27,425 nt of DNA from Pedobacter sp. UBA4863 (GTDB taxonomy: Bacteria > Bacteroidota > Bacteroidia > Sphingobacteriales > Sphingobacteriaceae): NCBI RefSeq assembly GCF_002399615.1, contig NZ_DHDZ01000022.1:1-27425 (forward strand), in the 5' to 3' direction. Each line of letters begins with the position of its first letter. The stretch's first letter is position 1. The notes beneath the pieces are model-generated. The model was not told the DNA's origin. It was given only the letters and a program-made list of their open reading frames with translations, and did no database searches. The position numbers and the translations under genes were made by a program. Of the stretch, positions 6,697 to 14,591 are shown one piece after another.

Positions 6697-7490
6697 ATCA
6701 TGCTCCTTTGGTTTCGGTTATTGTTCCCGTTTATAACGGCGAAAAATATGTACAGGCTTGTTTAGAGAACTTGTTGGGGCAGACCTATAAAAATCTAGAA
6801 ATTATTGTGGTTGATGACGGTTCGAAAGATCAGTCGGGGGATATTGCACAGCAATTTCCAGTCAAGTTGATCCGTTTGGCAGAAAACAAAGGACTTTCTG
6901 CGGCTCGTAATACGGGAATTAATGCTGCAACTGGCGAGTATATCCATTTTATGGATGTGGATGACACCATAAATACTGACTACTACAAAAATATGGTAGG
7001 GGCAATAATGGAAACTGGAGCAGATGTGGCTTGTGGTGGCATGGTCAACCAAAAATTTAGGCATAAAATTATCAGATTTAAGCAAATTGAAGTGTTTTCA
7101 TCAATCGAAAAGAAATTAAGTGTTACTTATGTTGGGAGGTGGGGTTATGTGTGGCGTTACTTGTTTCGTACAGACTTTTTAAAAAAACACAATCTTTGTT
7201 TTGAAGAAGGACGGTTTATTGAAGATTTGATATTCTCTATGGCAGCAGTTTATTATACAGAGAAATTAGTTGTTGTGCCTGGTGCGGAGTATACTTATTA
7301 CGAAACAGAAAATTCTATTATGACCAAGGCTAATAAGGCACATCGTCATAAAGTACACCAAGATTGGCTGCATGCTAAGAAATTAATGCTTGATTTTGCT
7401 GCCGAACATAACTTCAAAATACCAGGAGTAAACACTGGCAAGTTAGCATACAAATGGTGGAAGATTAAAAACTTGTTAGCTAATTGGTAA
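6687..7490 (+). CDS. glycosyltransferase family 2 protein (tandem copy 2)
   Basis: Paralogue of the preceding gene with the same layout: VSVIVPVYNG near the N-terminus, DDGS at about 43-46, FMDVDD at about 88-93 and the long block WGYVWRYLFR followed by FEEGRFIEDL. From ATG 6687 it is 267 aa. A GTG two codons upstream (6681) is an alternative. It starts inside the last codons of copy 1, so translation is probably coupled. Conservation with copy 1 is strongest in the catalytic core and weakest in the last 50 residues and in the segment at about 120-145, where acceptor specificity may differ (inference). Its 3' end overlaps the convergent Caps_synth gene by 11 nt. Confidence 0.93.
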   Translation: MEVNHAPLVSVIVPVYNGEKYVQACLENLLGQTYKNLEIIVVDDGSKDQSGDIAQQFPVKLIRLAENKGLSAARNTGINAATGEYIHFMDVDDTINTDYYKNMVGAIMETGADVACGGMVNQKFRHKIIRFKQIEVFSSIEKKLSVTYVGRWGYVWRYLFRTDFLKKHNLCFEEGRFIEDLIFSMAAVYYTEKLVVVPGAEYTYYETENSIMTKANKAHRHKVHQDWLHAKKLMLDFAAEHNFKIPGVNTGKLAYKWWKIKNLLANW

Positions 7491-8424
7491 GATTGTGCTT
7501 TTTTAGAAGCTCGCCTAACCACGAATTGGCATTGTAATAGTTGCGTTGAATGTAAAAATCTAAGCGTCGTCTATCAAATCTAATCAGTTTTATAAGATTT
7601 GGAAGAGGGTCAGTTTTTTTATTGAGCAATAATGCTTCGGCCATTGCTACTTCATCCCATTTTTTCTTAAAGCCTAAGCCATAGCTAAATGCATCGTCTT
7701 CTGCTCTTAATAAACTAAGCCTGTATTGCTGGTTTTTCCGCATTACCAATTGCCCAGCAAAATAAGAGGCATAATAAACTGGGTCTAGTGGGAAGTTTGT
7801 TAAAGGTAAAACTTCATTGTTTTTGTAGTAGGCACTTGGTTCGGCACTCAATATGCAGTTTTGATATTCGTTTCGCCAAGCTTTAATAAACTTAGATTGC
7901 GGTACGGCAGCAATAAACCAAGTTTCTATCATCGGATATTTTTCATCACGAGTATTCTCCTCGGTATAGTATAAAACTGCTTCGCCATGGTCTTGTTGTT
8001 GCATTGCCAAAGACCAATCTAATCTTTTCGATAACAGCACAGTAGCATCAAGGTAAACGCCCCCATGTTGTTCTAACAGCATTAACCTAATCATGTCAGA
8101 AACAAAGTTAGACGGTTTTTTCAGCAATTCGGATGGAAATGTTGGAAGAAAATCCATCATATTCACTCTATTCAAAAGATTAATTTGGTAATCTGGATGC
8201 AGATTTTTAATCTGATTGATGCAGAGTTGTACCGTAGTTGATGTCATTGTTTCATCGTCCCAATACAGCCAAATAATTTTAGGTACAACAGCAGTTTTTT
8301 CGATTTTTTCTCCCGTTCCCCAAACAAAGTGCTTTACTATGCCATCGAAACTTGGCGTGCATTTTCTCAAAAAGCCAAAATAGACTCTCAGTCGATGCTT
8401 AAGTTTAAATTTTATTTGGTTCAT
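7480..8424 (-). CDS. capsular polysaccharide synthesis protein (Caps_synth / GT32-like)
   Basis: Predicted glycosyltransferase of the Caps_synth group, related to the GT32 (OCH1-like) DxD enzymes; 314 aa. Visible motifs are VPKIIWLYWDD at about 47-57, SDMIRLMLLEQHGG at 109-122 and VYLDATVLL at 123-131, where the aspartates (110, 126) mark the nucleotide-sugar site. Here the usual DxD is reduced to LDA. The N-terminus is basic (KFKLKHRLR) with no clear membrane helix. It follows the GT-B-like gene on the same strand by 35 nt and probably shares its transcript. Its stop region overlaps the end of the convergent GT2 gene. A second, diverged member of the same family lies at 9659-10579. Confidence 0.85.
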   Translation of the reverse strand: MNQIKFKLKHRLRVYFGFLRKCTPSFDGIVKHFVWGTGEKIEKTAVVPKIIWLYWDDETMTSTTVQLCINQIKNLHPDYQINLLNRVNMMDFLPTFPSELLKKPSNFVSDMIRLMLLEQHGGVYLDATVLLSKRLDWSLAMQQQDHGEAVLYYTEENTRDEKYPMIETWFIAAVPQSKFIKAWRNEYQNCILSAEPSAYYKNNEVLPLTNFPLDPVYYASYFAGQLVMRKNQQYRLSLLRAEDDAFSYGLGFKKKWDEVAMAEALLLNKKTDPLPNLIKLIRFDRRRLDFYIQRNYYNANSWLGELLKKHNLTN

Positions 8425-8459
8425 TGCTGTAGCTTTAATTCAATTATGCGCTAGTTAAT

Positions 8460-9485
8460 TTATTCAGGAAAATTTATTGCTTGGTGTGGTTCTATGGCTA
8501 ATACATACTTTATCCAGTTTGTAAAACTATATTTCTCTATAATTTCATTGGGTACTTCTTCGTAGGGTAATGCTAAAAACTCTTCTAACCCGTCTAAGTT
8601 TCCGTTCTCTATAATGTAAATATTGCTAGGCTTATAAAAATCATATTTTCTCACCAATACATTGTTTGTAATTAGTTTCTTTTTGTAGCCTAGGGCTTCG
8701 AATGGGCGTACAGAAAGGCCACAATGTACCACGTTTGCAACATCTAAAACCACTCTAGATCTGCAAACATTATCAATATTTTCCATTAAGCTTACCTGTT
8801 TAGTCAATATGTTTACCGGTTCTTTTTTTAGCTTGGTAATTTGCTTGGTAGCGTTAACGCAAATGTTTATGGAGGTTCTTAAGGTTAAATCCCTGAGTTT
8901 TCTGGCCAAACGCAGTAAGTCTTCAATGCGATCTTCTTTGTAATAGCCTACAAAATACACGTCGTTATCAATTACTGATGGAGAAATGTGATCGAAATAA
9001 AAGTTGGTTAACGGAAGTAGGTTTGGTCTTTTTGAAAGGTCATTTATATCGAACACAAAGAAACGGTCGAATAGGTCTATTCTAGTGTAAATCTCTGGGT
9101 AAACATCTAATCCGTCCCATTGGTAGGCCACCACTTTATCTGTCTTGTTTTTAACAGCTTCAATTAGCTCAATAGCGAACAGATCTGGTCTAATAAACAA
9201 GGCATAATCAAAATGGTTAATGTTAAGTTGCGCTAGATTTTGCAGTTGCTTCGCATAATCTAGTTCTCTTCGCTTTTGCTTTTTAAACGATTTTACGCCT
9301 AGTAATACTTTCTTAAAGGTGTGTACAAGTGTATTCCAAAAGCCTATTTTAATGTATTCGTAATTTCGTAAAACATAAACGTTAAAACCTAAAGCGGTCA
9401 AGCCAAGTTTAAAACCTTCGGGAAACCCCACAAAATCTGGAACTGCTACAAGAATGGTTTTTTTATCAAACGCTTTTTTCGACAT
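8460..9485 (-). CDS. probable GT-B-type glycosyltransferase, family unassigned
   Basis: I do not recognise a named family with confidence. The 341-aa protein opens with a beta-strand/helix pattern (KTILVAVPDFVGFPEGF, 9-25) typical of an N-terminal Rossmann domain. It has a YQWDGLDVYPEI block at 121-132 followed by FDRFFVFD. Its C-terminal half carries GLSVRPFEALGYKKKLITNN at 256-275, which resembles the donor-binding helix-strand of GT-B enzymes and CgeB-like proteins. There is no signal peptide or membrane span. It is first in a two-gene minus-strand unit with the Caps_synth gene and lies among other glycosyltransferases, so a role in surface glycan assembly is likely. Alternative: a glycan-modifying protein that is not a transferase. 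Confidence 0.6.
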   Translation of the reverse strand: MSKKAFDKKTILVAVPDFVGFPEGFKLGLTALGFNVYVLRNYEYIKIGFWNTLVHTFKKVLLGVKSFKKQKRRELDYAKQLQNLAQLNINHFDYALFIRPDLFAIELIEAVKNKTDKVVAYQWDGLDVYPEIYTRIDLFDRFFVFDINDLSKRPNLLPLTNFYFDHISPSVIDNDVYFVGYYKEDRIEDLLRLARKLRDLTLRTSINICVNATKQITKLKKEPVNILTKQVSLMENIDNVCRSRVVLDVANVVHCGLSVRPFEALGYKKKLITNNVLVRKYDFYKPSNIYIIENGNLDGLEEFLALPYEEVPNEIIEKYSFTNWIKYVLAIEPHQAINFPE

Positions 9486-9514
9486 AGATGATAACCCGCC
9501 TTTTGTTGGTTAGG

Positions 9515-9551
9515 CCTGTAAAACTACTTAAATTTAAAACTATTTTACAGG
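9515..9551. promoter_or_regulatory. nested dyad in the divergent region between two glycosyltransferase genes
   Basis: CCTGTAAAA (9515-9523) and TTTTACAGG (9543-9551) form a 9-bp perfect inverted repeat. At its centre is a second palindrome, TTAAATTTAA (9528-9537). The element lies 30-66 nt upstream of the minus-strand gene start at 9485. It could be an operator for a dimeric or tetrameric regulator. No run of T suggests a terminator. Confidence 0.4.
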
Positions 9552-9569
9552 TAAATACTGGAATTTATC

Positions 9570-9577
9570 TAGGTTTG
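9570..9577 (+). promoter_or_regulatory. candidate -7 promoter element of the second Caps_synth gene
   Basis: TAGGTTTG matches TAnnTTTG exactly and lies about 80 nt upstream of the TTG start at 9659. No clear -33 element; moderate support only. Confidence 0.35.
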
Positions 9578-9658
9578 TGAGTATGAAGTTAGCTTTTGAA
9601 ACTGCTAATTTGACAAAAAATAGCGAACAACATTTTTACGTATAAACAGGGAGAGTGC

Positions 9659-10579
9659 TTGAATATTAAATATTTTGCGGATAAAGTTTGGGGGTCAATT
9701 AGAAACCAGATAGTTGGACGTAGGCATAAGCGTATTGCAAAATTTTGGCAGCCTATCCTGTCCGATTATTTTGAAGGAAAAATTGAAAAGTCTCCTATGC
9801 GCCCCAAAAAGCAAATTGAAGGAAAAGTGATTTGGCAATATTGGGGGCAGCAAACAGATGATCAAGCAGTTTTGCCTGCTACGGTACAGCGTTGTTTTAA
9901 TTCGGTAGATAAATATAAAGGCGATTATCAGGTTATTCGTTTAAATGATAAAACCATTGGCGATTATTTAGATTTTCCTGAGTTTGTTTGGCAGGCAGAG
10001 AACGAAAGCAAGTTTTCTAGGGTTTTTTTCTCCGATTTGTTACGGTTGGCACTTTTGCATGTTTACGGCGGCGTATGGCTAGATGCTACGATTTTACTTA
10101 CTGCACCACTGTCAAAAGAATATACCAACCAACAATATTTCGTTTTTCAGCGTTGCCAAACCGAGCCAAATAAGTCATTTTGGGCGGGGCCACATACCAG
10201 TTACTGGAGCTGGGATCCAAGGTATAGGGTGAAGATGTTAAATAGTGTCATCTTTGCTCAAAAAGGCAGTGTAATGATAGCAACGATGTTTGATTTGATA
10301 CTGCATTACTGGAAAACGCAACATAAAATTATCGACTATTTCTTTTTTCAGATACTTTACGATGAGTTGGTTAATGGCAAACTGAAACATATACAATGTG
10401 CAGTTGTTTCAGATACGTTACCACATGTTTTAAGAGTGTTGGTAGATGGTAATGACTACATGCAATTATCAACCCTGTTAAAATTGGTTAATATACATAA
10501 GCTCACTTATTTTGATGAAAATAAAATAGCCAAACTCGATGAGTTGATTGCTCAAGCCGAACAACTTGATAAAAGCTAA
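9659..10579 (+). CDS. capsular polysaccharide synthesis protein (Caps_synth / GT32-like), second copy
   Basis: Predicted sugar transferase of the same broad family as the gene at 7480-8424; 306 aa. The family blocks are GKVIWQYWGQQ at 55-65, VFFSDLLRLALLHVYGG at 122-138 and VWLDATILL at 139-147, with Asp126 and Asp142 at the nucleotide-sugar site. Outside these blocks the two proteins differ strongly, so they are distant paralogues or independent acquisitions. The start appears to be TTG 9659, preceded by AGGGAGAG at a short distance, one of the few purine-rich ribosome binding sites in the window. No in-frame ATG precedes the conserved region. It stands alone on the plus strand ahead of the sugar-nucleotide operon. 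Confidence 0.85.
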   Translation: MNIKYFADKVWGSIRNQIVGRRHKRIAKFWQPILSDYFEGKIEKSPMRPKKQIEGKVIWQYWGQQTDDQAVLPATVQRCFNSVDKYKGDYQVIRLNDKTIGDYLDFPEFVWQAENESKFSRVFFSDLLRLALLHVYGGVWLDATILLTAPLSKEYTNQQYFVFQRCQTEPNKSFWAGPHTSYWSWDPRYRVKMLNSVIFAQKGSVMIATMFDLILHYWKTQHKIIDYFFFQILYDELVNGKLKHIQCAVVSDTLPHVLRVLVDGNDYMQLSTLLKLVNIHKLTYFDENKIAKLDELIAQAEQLDKS

Positions 10580-10621
10580 AAGTTAGCTGGTTTAAGCTAA
10601 ACAATTGTACTCAAGTTTTCT

Positions 10622-10629
10622 TATCTTCG
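10622..10629 (+). promoter_or_regulatory. candidate -7 promoter element of the ugd operon
   Basis: TATCTTCG matches TAnnTTTG at all but one of the six fixed positions and lies 26 nt before the ugd ATG. It would start a transcript through ugd, the decarboxylase gene, galE and the unknown gene. Confidence 0.4.
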
Positions 10630-10655
10630 CTTCAAAAAATATTGTCAAAAAATAG

Positions 10656-11966
10656 ATGAAGATAGCTGTAATTGGTACTGGTTATGTTGGTTTGGTAACA
10701 GGTACATGTTTAGCAGAAACAGGTAATAATGTAATCTGCGTAGATATTGTAGAAGAAAAAGTAAACAAGATGAAAGCTGGGCAAGTTCCAATTTACGAGC
10801 CTGGTTTAGATGTGCTTTTTCACCGTAATATTGCCCAAGGCCGTTTATCCTTTACTACAGATTTAGCTGCCGCAATTAAAGATGCCCAAATTATTTTTAT
10901 GGCATTGCCTACCCCTCCAGGAGGTGACGGAGCTGCCGACCTTTCATATATTTTAGGGGCAGCAAAAGATATTGCCAAGCTAATTACAGACTATAAAGTA
11001 ATTGTTAACAAATCTACTGTGCCGGTAGGTACTGCAGATAAAGTTGCTGCTGTTTTTGCTGCACACACTAACGTAGAAGTTGATGTAGTGTCTAATCCAG
11101 AGTTTTTGCGTGAAGGCGTAGCTGTAGAAGACTTTATGAAGCCAGATCGCGTAGTAATTGGAACCAGAAGCGAGAAAGCAAAAAAGCTAATGGGCGAATT
11201 GTATGCACCATACGTGCGTCAAGGAAATCCAATCTATTACATGGACGAACGTTCATCGGAACTAACCAAATACGCAGCCAATTCTTTCTTGGCTACCAAA
11301 ATCACTTTCATGAACGAAGTGGCCAACCTTTGCGAAATTGTGGGAGCCGATGTAGATGCCGTTCGTAAAGGGATTGGTTCTGATGGCAGGATAGGAAAGC
11401 GCTTTTTATTCCCTGGTATTGGCTATGGCGGTAGCTGTTTCCCTAAAGACGTGCAAGCTTTAGAAAAGGCTGCTGCGGAGCATAAATACGATTTCAAGAT
11501 TTTGAAAGCCGTAATGGAGGTGAACGAAAAACAAAAAACTATCCTAACCGACAAAGTCTTTCAGTATTTTAAAGGCAATGTAAAAGGCAAGAAATTTGCA
11601 CTTTGGGGCTTGGCCTTTAAGCCAGAAACCGACGATATTAGAGAAGCACCTGCTTTGTACATTATTAAAGATTTACTGGCTGCTGGTGCAGAGGTAAAGG
11701 TTTTTGATCCAGAGGCTATGGAGAATGTAAGCGCATTGTTGGGTGATAAAATTAGCTATGCTAAAGACCAATACGAAGCTTTAGAAGGAGCAGATGCCCT
11801 ATTAATTGCAACAGAATGGTCGGTTTTCCGTAATCCGGATTTTGAGAAAATGGACGAAGTGCTGAAGAACAAAGTTATTTTTGATGGTCGAAACCTTTTC
11901 GATCTGCAAAAAATGATTGATTTGGTGTACTATTATAACAGCATCGGTCGTAAAATTGTGAGCTAA
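10656..11966 (+). CDS. ugd: UDP-glucose 6-dehydrogenase
   Basis: Oxidises UDP-glucose to UDP-glucuronate with two NAD+, in the cytoplasm; 436 aa, normal for bacterial Ugd. The N-terminal NAD site is IAVIGTGYVGLVTG, the central domain includes LTKYAAN (Lys205, Asn209), and catalytic Cys261 lies in GYGGSCFPKDV with Asp265. The C-terminal domain has FKPETDDIREAP, the UDP-binding region. GDP-mannose dehydrogenase is the main alternative in this superfamily, but the immediately following UDP-glucuronate decarboxylase strongly favours Ugd. It is first in a run of four genes with 0-1 nt gaps, supplying acidic sugar and xylose precursors for the nearby glycosyltransferases. Confidence 0.95.
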   Translation: MKIAVIGTGYVGLVTGTCLAETGNNVICVDIVEEKVNKMKAGQVPIYEPGLDVLFHRNIAQGRLSFTTDLAAAIKDAQIIFMALPTPPGGDGAADLSYILGAAKDIAKLITDYKVIVNKSTVPVGTADKVAAVFAAHTNVEVDVVSNPEFLREGVAVEDFMKPDRVVIGTRSEKAKKLMGELYAPYVRQGNPIYYMDERSSELTKYAANSFLATKITFMNEVANLCEIVGADVDAVRKGIGSDGRIGKRFLFPGIGYGGSCFPKDVQALEKAAAEHKYDFKILKAVMEVNEKQKTILTDKVFQYFKGNVKGKKFALWGLAFKPETDDIREAPALYIIKDLLAAGAEVKVFDPEAMENVSALLGDKISYAKDQYEALEGADALLIATEWSVFRNPDFEKMDEVLKNKVIFDGRNLFDLQKMIDLVYYYNSIGRKIVS

Positions 11967-12956
11967 ATGGAACGTAAAAGAGTATTGATTACCGGTGCTG
12001 CCGGGTTTTTGGGTTCGCACCTTTGCGATAGGTTTATTAAGGAAAACTACCATGTAATTGGTATGGATAACCTAATTACGGGCGATTTGGCCAATATCGA
12101 ACATCTTTTTAAACTGGAAAATTTCGAGTTTTATAACCACGATGTTTCTAAGTTTGTACACGTTCCCGGAAAATTAGATGATATCTTGCACTTTGCTTCG
12201 CCTGCAAGCCCTATCGATTATCTGAAAATCCCAATCCAAACGTTAAAAGTAGGGTCTTTGGGTACCCATAACTTATTAGGCTTGGCAAAAGCTAAAGGAG
12301 CGAGAATGCTAATTGCTTCAACTTCTGAAGTATATGGCGATCCAAACGTAAATCCACAGCCAGAAGAATACTGGGGCAATGTAAATCCGGTAGGCCCACG
12401 TGGGGTTTACGACGAGGCCAAGCGTTTTCAAGAGGCAATTACCATGGCTTACCATACTTTTCATGGAGTAGAAACACGCATTGTGCGTATTTTTAATACT
12501 TATGGCCCGCGTATGCGACTGAATGATGGGCGTGTTTTGCCTGCTTTTATTGGCCAAGCGCTTAGAGGAGAAGATTTAACCGTTTTTGGCGATGGTAGCC
12601 AAACCCGTTCTTTCTGCTATGTAGATGATTTAATTGAAGGAATTTATCGCCTATTGCAGTCGGATTATACTAGCCCAGTAAATATTGGTAACCCCGACGA
12701 GATTACCATAAAACAGTTCTGTGAGGAAATTATCAAGTTAACCGGCACAGATCAAAAAATTGTGTATAAGCCTTTGCCGCAGGATGATCCTAAGCAGCGC
12801 AGGCCAGATATCACCAAAGCTAAAGAATTATTAAAGTGGGAGCCAAAAGTGAATAGGGCAGCAGGCCTGAAAATTACTTACGAATATTTCAAATCGTTAT
12901 CGCCAGAAGCTTTAGCGAAAATAGACCATAAAGATTTTACTACCTATAATAAATAA
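11967..12956 (+). CDS. UDP-glucuronate decarboxylase (UDP-xylose synthase)
   Basis: Short-chain dehydrogenase/reductase that converts UDP-glucuronate to UDP-xylose through a 4-keto intermediate with bound NAD+; 329 aa, cytoplasmic. The NAD motif GAAGFLG is at 10-16. The catalytic residues are in TSEVYG (Thr119, Ser120, Glu121) and YDEAK (Tyr148, Lys152). GPRGVYDEAKRFQE and NTYGPRMRLNDGRV are characteristic of the UXS subgroup rather than dTDP-glucose dehydratases, and the arginine in RSFCYVDD is also present. ATG directly follows the ugd stop codon with no gap, so substrate and enzyme are made together. A bifunctional ArnA-like protein is excluded by length. Confidence 0.94.
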   Translation: MERKRVLITGAAGFLGSHLCDRFIKENYHVIGMDNLITGDLANIEHLFKLENFEFYNHDVSKFVHVPGKLDDILHFASPASPIDYLKIPIQTLKVGSLGTHNLLGLAKAKGARMLIASTSEVYGDPNVNPQPEEYWGNVNPVGPRGVYDEAKRFQEAITMAYHTFHGVETRIVRIFNTYGPRMRLNDGRVLPAFIGQALRGEDLTVFGDGSQTRSFCYVDDLIEGIYRLLQSDYTSPVNIGNPDEITIKQFCEEIIKLTGTDQKIVYKPLPQDDPKQRRPDITKAKELLKWEPKVNRAAGLKITYEYFKSLSPEALAKIDHKDFTTYNK

Positions 12957-12957
12957 T

Positions 12958-13974
12958 ATGTCGAAGATTTTAGTAACGGGCGGAACAGGATATATTGGTT
13001 CGCATACTGTTGTTGAGCTGCACAACGCAGGCTATGAAGTTGTCATCGTAGATAACCTTTCTAATTCTAATATCAAGATTTTAGATCAGTTAGAGAAAAT
13101 TACCGGTAAGCGCTTTGAGTTTGTAGAACTTGATTTACAAGACACCAATGCTGTAAATACATTTGCTAAAAAAAATCAAGATATTGCAGGGATTATTCAT
13201 TTTGCGGCTTATAAAGCAGTAGGCGAATCGGTAGAGCAACCTTTAAAATACTATAAAAATAATTTCTATAGTCTAATCAACCTGTTAACAGCCTATCCGC
13301 AAACTAATTTCGTGTTTTCTTCTTCATGTACGGTTTATGGTCAACCAGACCAATTGCCAGTAACTGAAGATAGCCCGGTTAAAAAGGCAGAATCGCCTTA
13401 TGGTAATACCAAACAAATAGCTGAAGAGATTTTAGTAGAAACAGCCAAAGTAACTTCAGGATTAAACGTTATCGCTTTGCGTTATTTTAACCCGGTAGGT
13501 GCGCATAAAACGGCTTTAATTGGCGAATTGCCTAACGGAGTTCCTCAAAACTTAATTCCTTTCATCACGCAGTCGGCTATTGGTAAACGTGGGCCAATTC
13601 AAGTATTCGGAAATGATTATACTACTGTAGATGGTTCTGCTGTTCGTGATTATATCCATGTGGTAGATTTGGCAAAAGCTCACGTTGCAGCGGTAAAGAG
13701 ATTAGCCGAAGGAAAGGTTAATAGTTACGATGTGTTTAATTTGGGAACAGGAAAAGGTTCTTCAGTGCTAGAAATCATTAATGCTTTTGAGCAATCTACA
13801 GGAGAAAAATTGAACTATAAAATTGCGCCCAGAAGAGAGGGCGATATCGAAAAAATATATGGCGATGTAACCAAGTCTAAAGAAGTGCTGGGCTGGCAAA
13901 CCGAATTAGATTTGAACGAAATGATGCGTTCTGCATGGGAGTGGGAAAAATACATCAAAGACAATCCGTTTTAA
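12958..13974 (+). CDS. galE: UDP-glucose 4-epimerase
   Basis: Interconverts UDP-glucose and UDP-galactose (some homologues also the N-acetyl forms) with tightly bound NAD+; 338 aa, the classic GalE length. The NAD motif GGTGYIG is at 8-14, HFAAYKAVGES at 81-91, catalytic Ser123 in FSSSCTVYG, and Tyr148/Lys152 in YGNTK. The RDYIHVVDLA and EGDIEKIYGD segments are GalE hallmarks. It starts one nucleotide after the preceding stop and ends directly against the next ATG. In this operon it most likely serves glycan synthesis rather than galactose catabolism, as no other Leloir gene is present. Confidence 0.96.
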   Translation: MSKILVTGGTGYIGSHTVVELHNAGYEVVIVDNLSNSNIKILDQLEKITGKRFEFVELDLQDTNAVNTFAKKNQDIAGIIHFAAYKAVGESVEQPLKYYKNNFYSLINLLTAYPQTNFVFSSSCTVYGQPDQLPVTEDSPVKKAESPYGNTKQIAEEILVETAKVTSGLNVIALRYFNPVGAHKTALIGELPNGVPQNLIPFITQSAIGKRGPIQVFGNDYTTVDGSAVRDYIHVVDLAKAHVAAVKRLAEGKVNSYDVFNLGTGKGSSVLEIINAFEQSTGEKLNYKIAPRREGDIEKIYGDVTKSKEVLGWQTELDLNEMMRSAWEWEKYIKDNPF

Positions 13975-14544
13975 ATGAAACTAAGTGAACACAAAGATCT
14001 TAAAAAAGAAATTTTAGCGCTACCCGTAAAAGAAAAAGACAAGTTGCTTTTACGTTTGGTTGCTAAAGACAAAGTGCTCACAGAACATTTACATTTTTTG
14101 TTATTAGAAGATGCCAGCAACCTTAACGATAGGGTTGCTTTTATTAAAAAAGAGATTGTCGCTGTTTTAGAAGAATTAAATACTACGCCAAAAACAAGTG
14201 CAAAAGATACCCTGGTGGTATTACGTAAACTGACCAAGCAAATCAACCATTTTTATAAAGTTACCAAAGCTGATTTTGAAGAAATAGCATTGAAGCTGGA
14301 AATGTTTAAAGCAGCACCAATGAAGTTTAGATTTAAGGTGCATTCTTTAACAAAAAACCACGAGCAATTGCTGGCTAATTATGTGGTGAAAGCGATATTG
14401 ATGGTGTTACGTAAGTTCGATAAGCTACATGAAGATTTGCAATTTGATTTAAGAGAAGAAGTAAATCAGTTACTAACAAATGTTTACGATAGTTATATGG
14501 CGAAAACAGCAGCTAGTTTAGGTTTGCCTAAACAAATTGACTGA
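13975..14544 (+). CDS. uncharacterised helical protein at the end of the ugd-galE operon
   Basis: I do not recognise this 189-aa protein. It is rich in Lys, Glu and Leu, predicted almost entirely helical, with no signal peptide, no membrane segment and no cysteine. Notable segments are a charged N-terminus (LKKEILALPVKEKDKLLLRL), a hydrophobic helix with a basic end (NYVVKAILMVLRKF, about 135-148) and a final QFDLREEVNQLL. A short linker (TTPKTSAKD, 70-78) separates two helical halves. The ATG abuts the galE stop (TAAATG), so it belongs to the sugar-nucleotide operon. Such a placement could suit a small regulator or scaffold of glycan synthesis, but it may equally be a passenger. Real gene: high confidence; function: unknown. 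Confidence 0.85.
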   Translation: MKLSEHKDLKKEILALPVKEKDKLLLRLVAKDKVLTEHLHFLLLEDASNLNDRVAFIKKEIVAVLEELNTTPKTSAKDTLVVLRKLTKQINHFYKVTKADFEEIALKLEMFKAAPMKFRFKVHSLTKNHEQLLANYVVKAILMVLRKFDKLHEDLQFDLREEVNQLLTNVYDSYMAKTAASLGLPKQID

Positions 14545-14591
14545 TTTGTAGCATATTTTAACTTTCGCCTTTTTACTTTTAACTTCACATT

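Noticed and set aside
10583..10602. TTAGCT/AGCTAA hairpin after the second Caps_synth gene
   Set aside because: Only 6 bp with no T run, so terminator status could not be supported.
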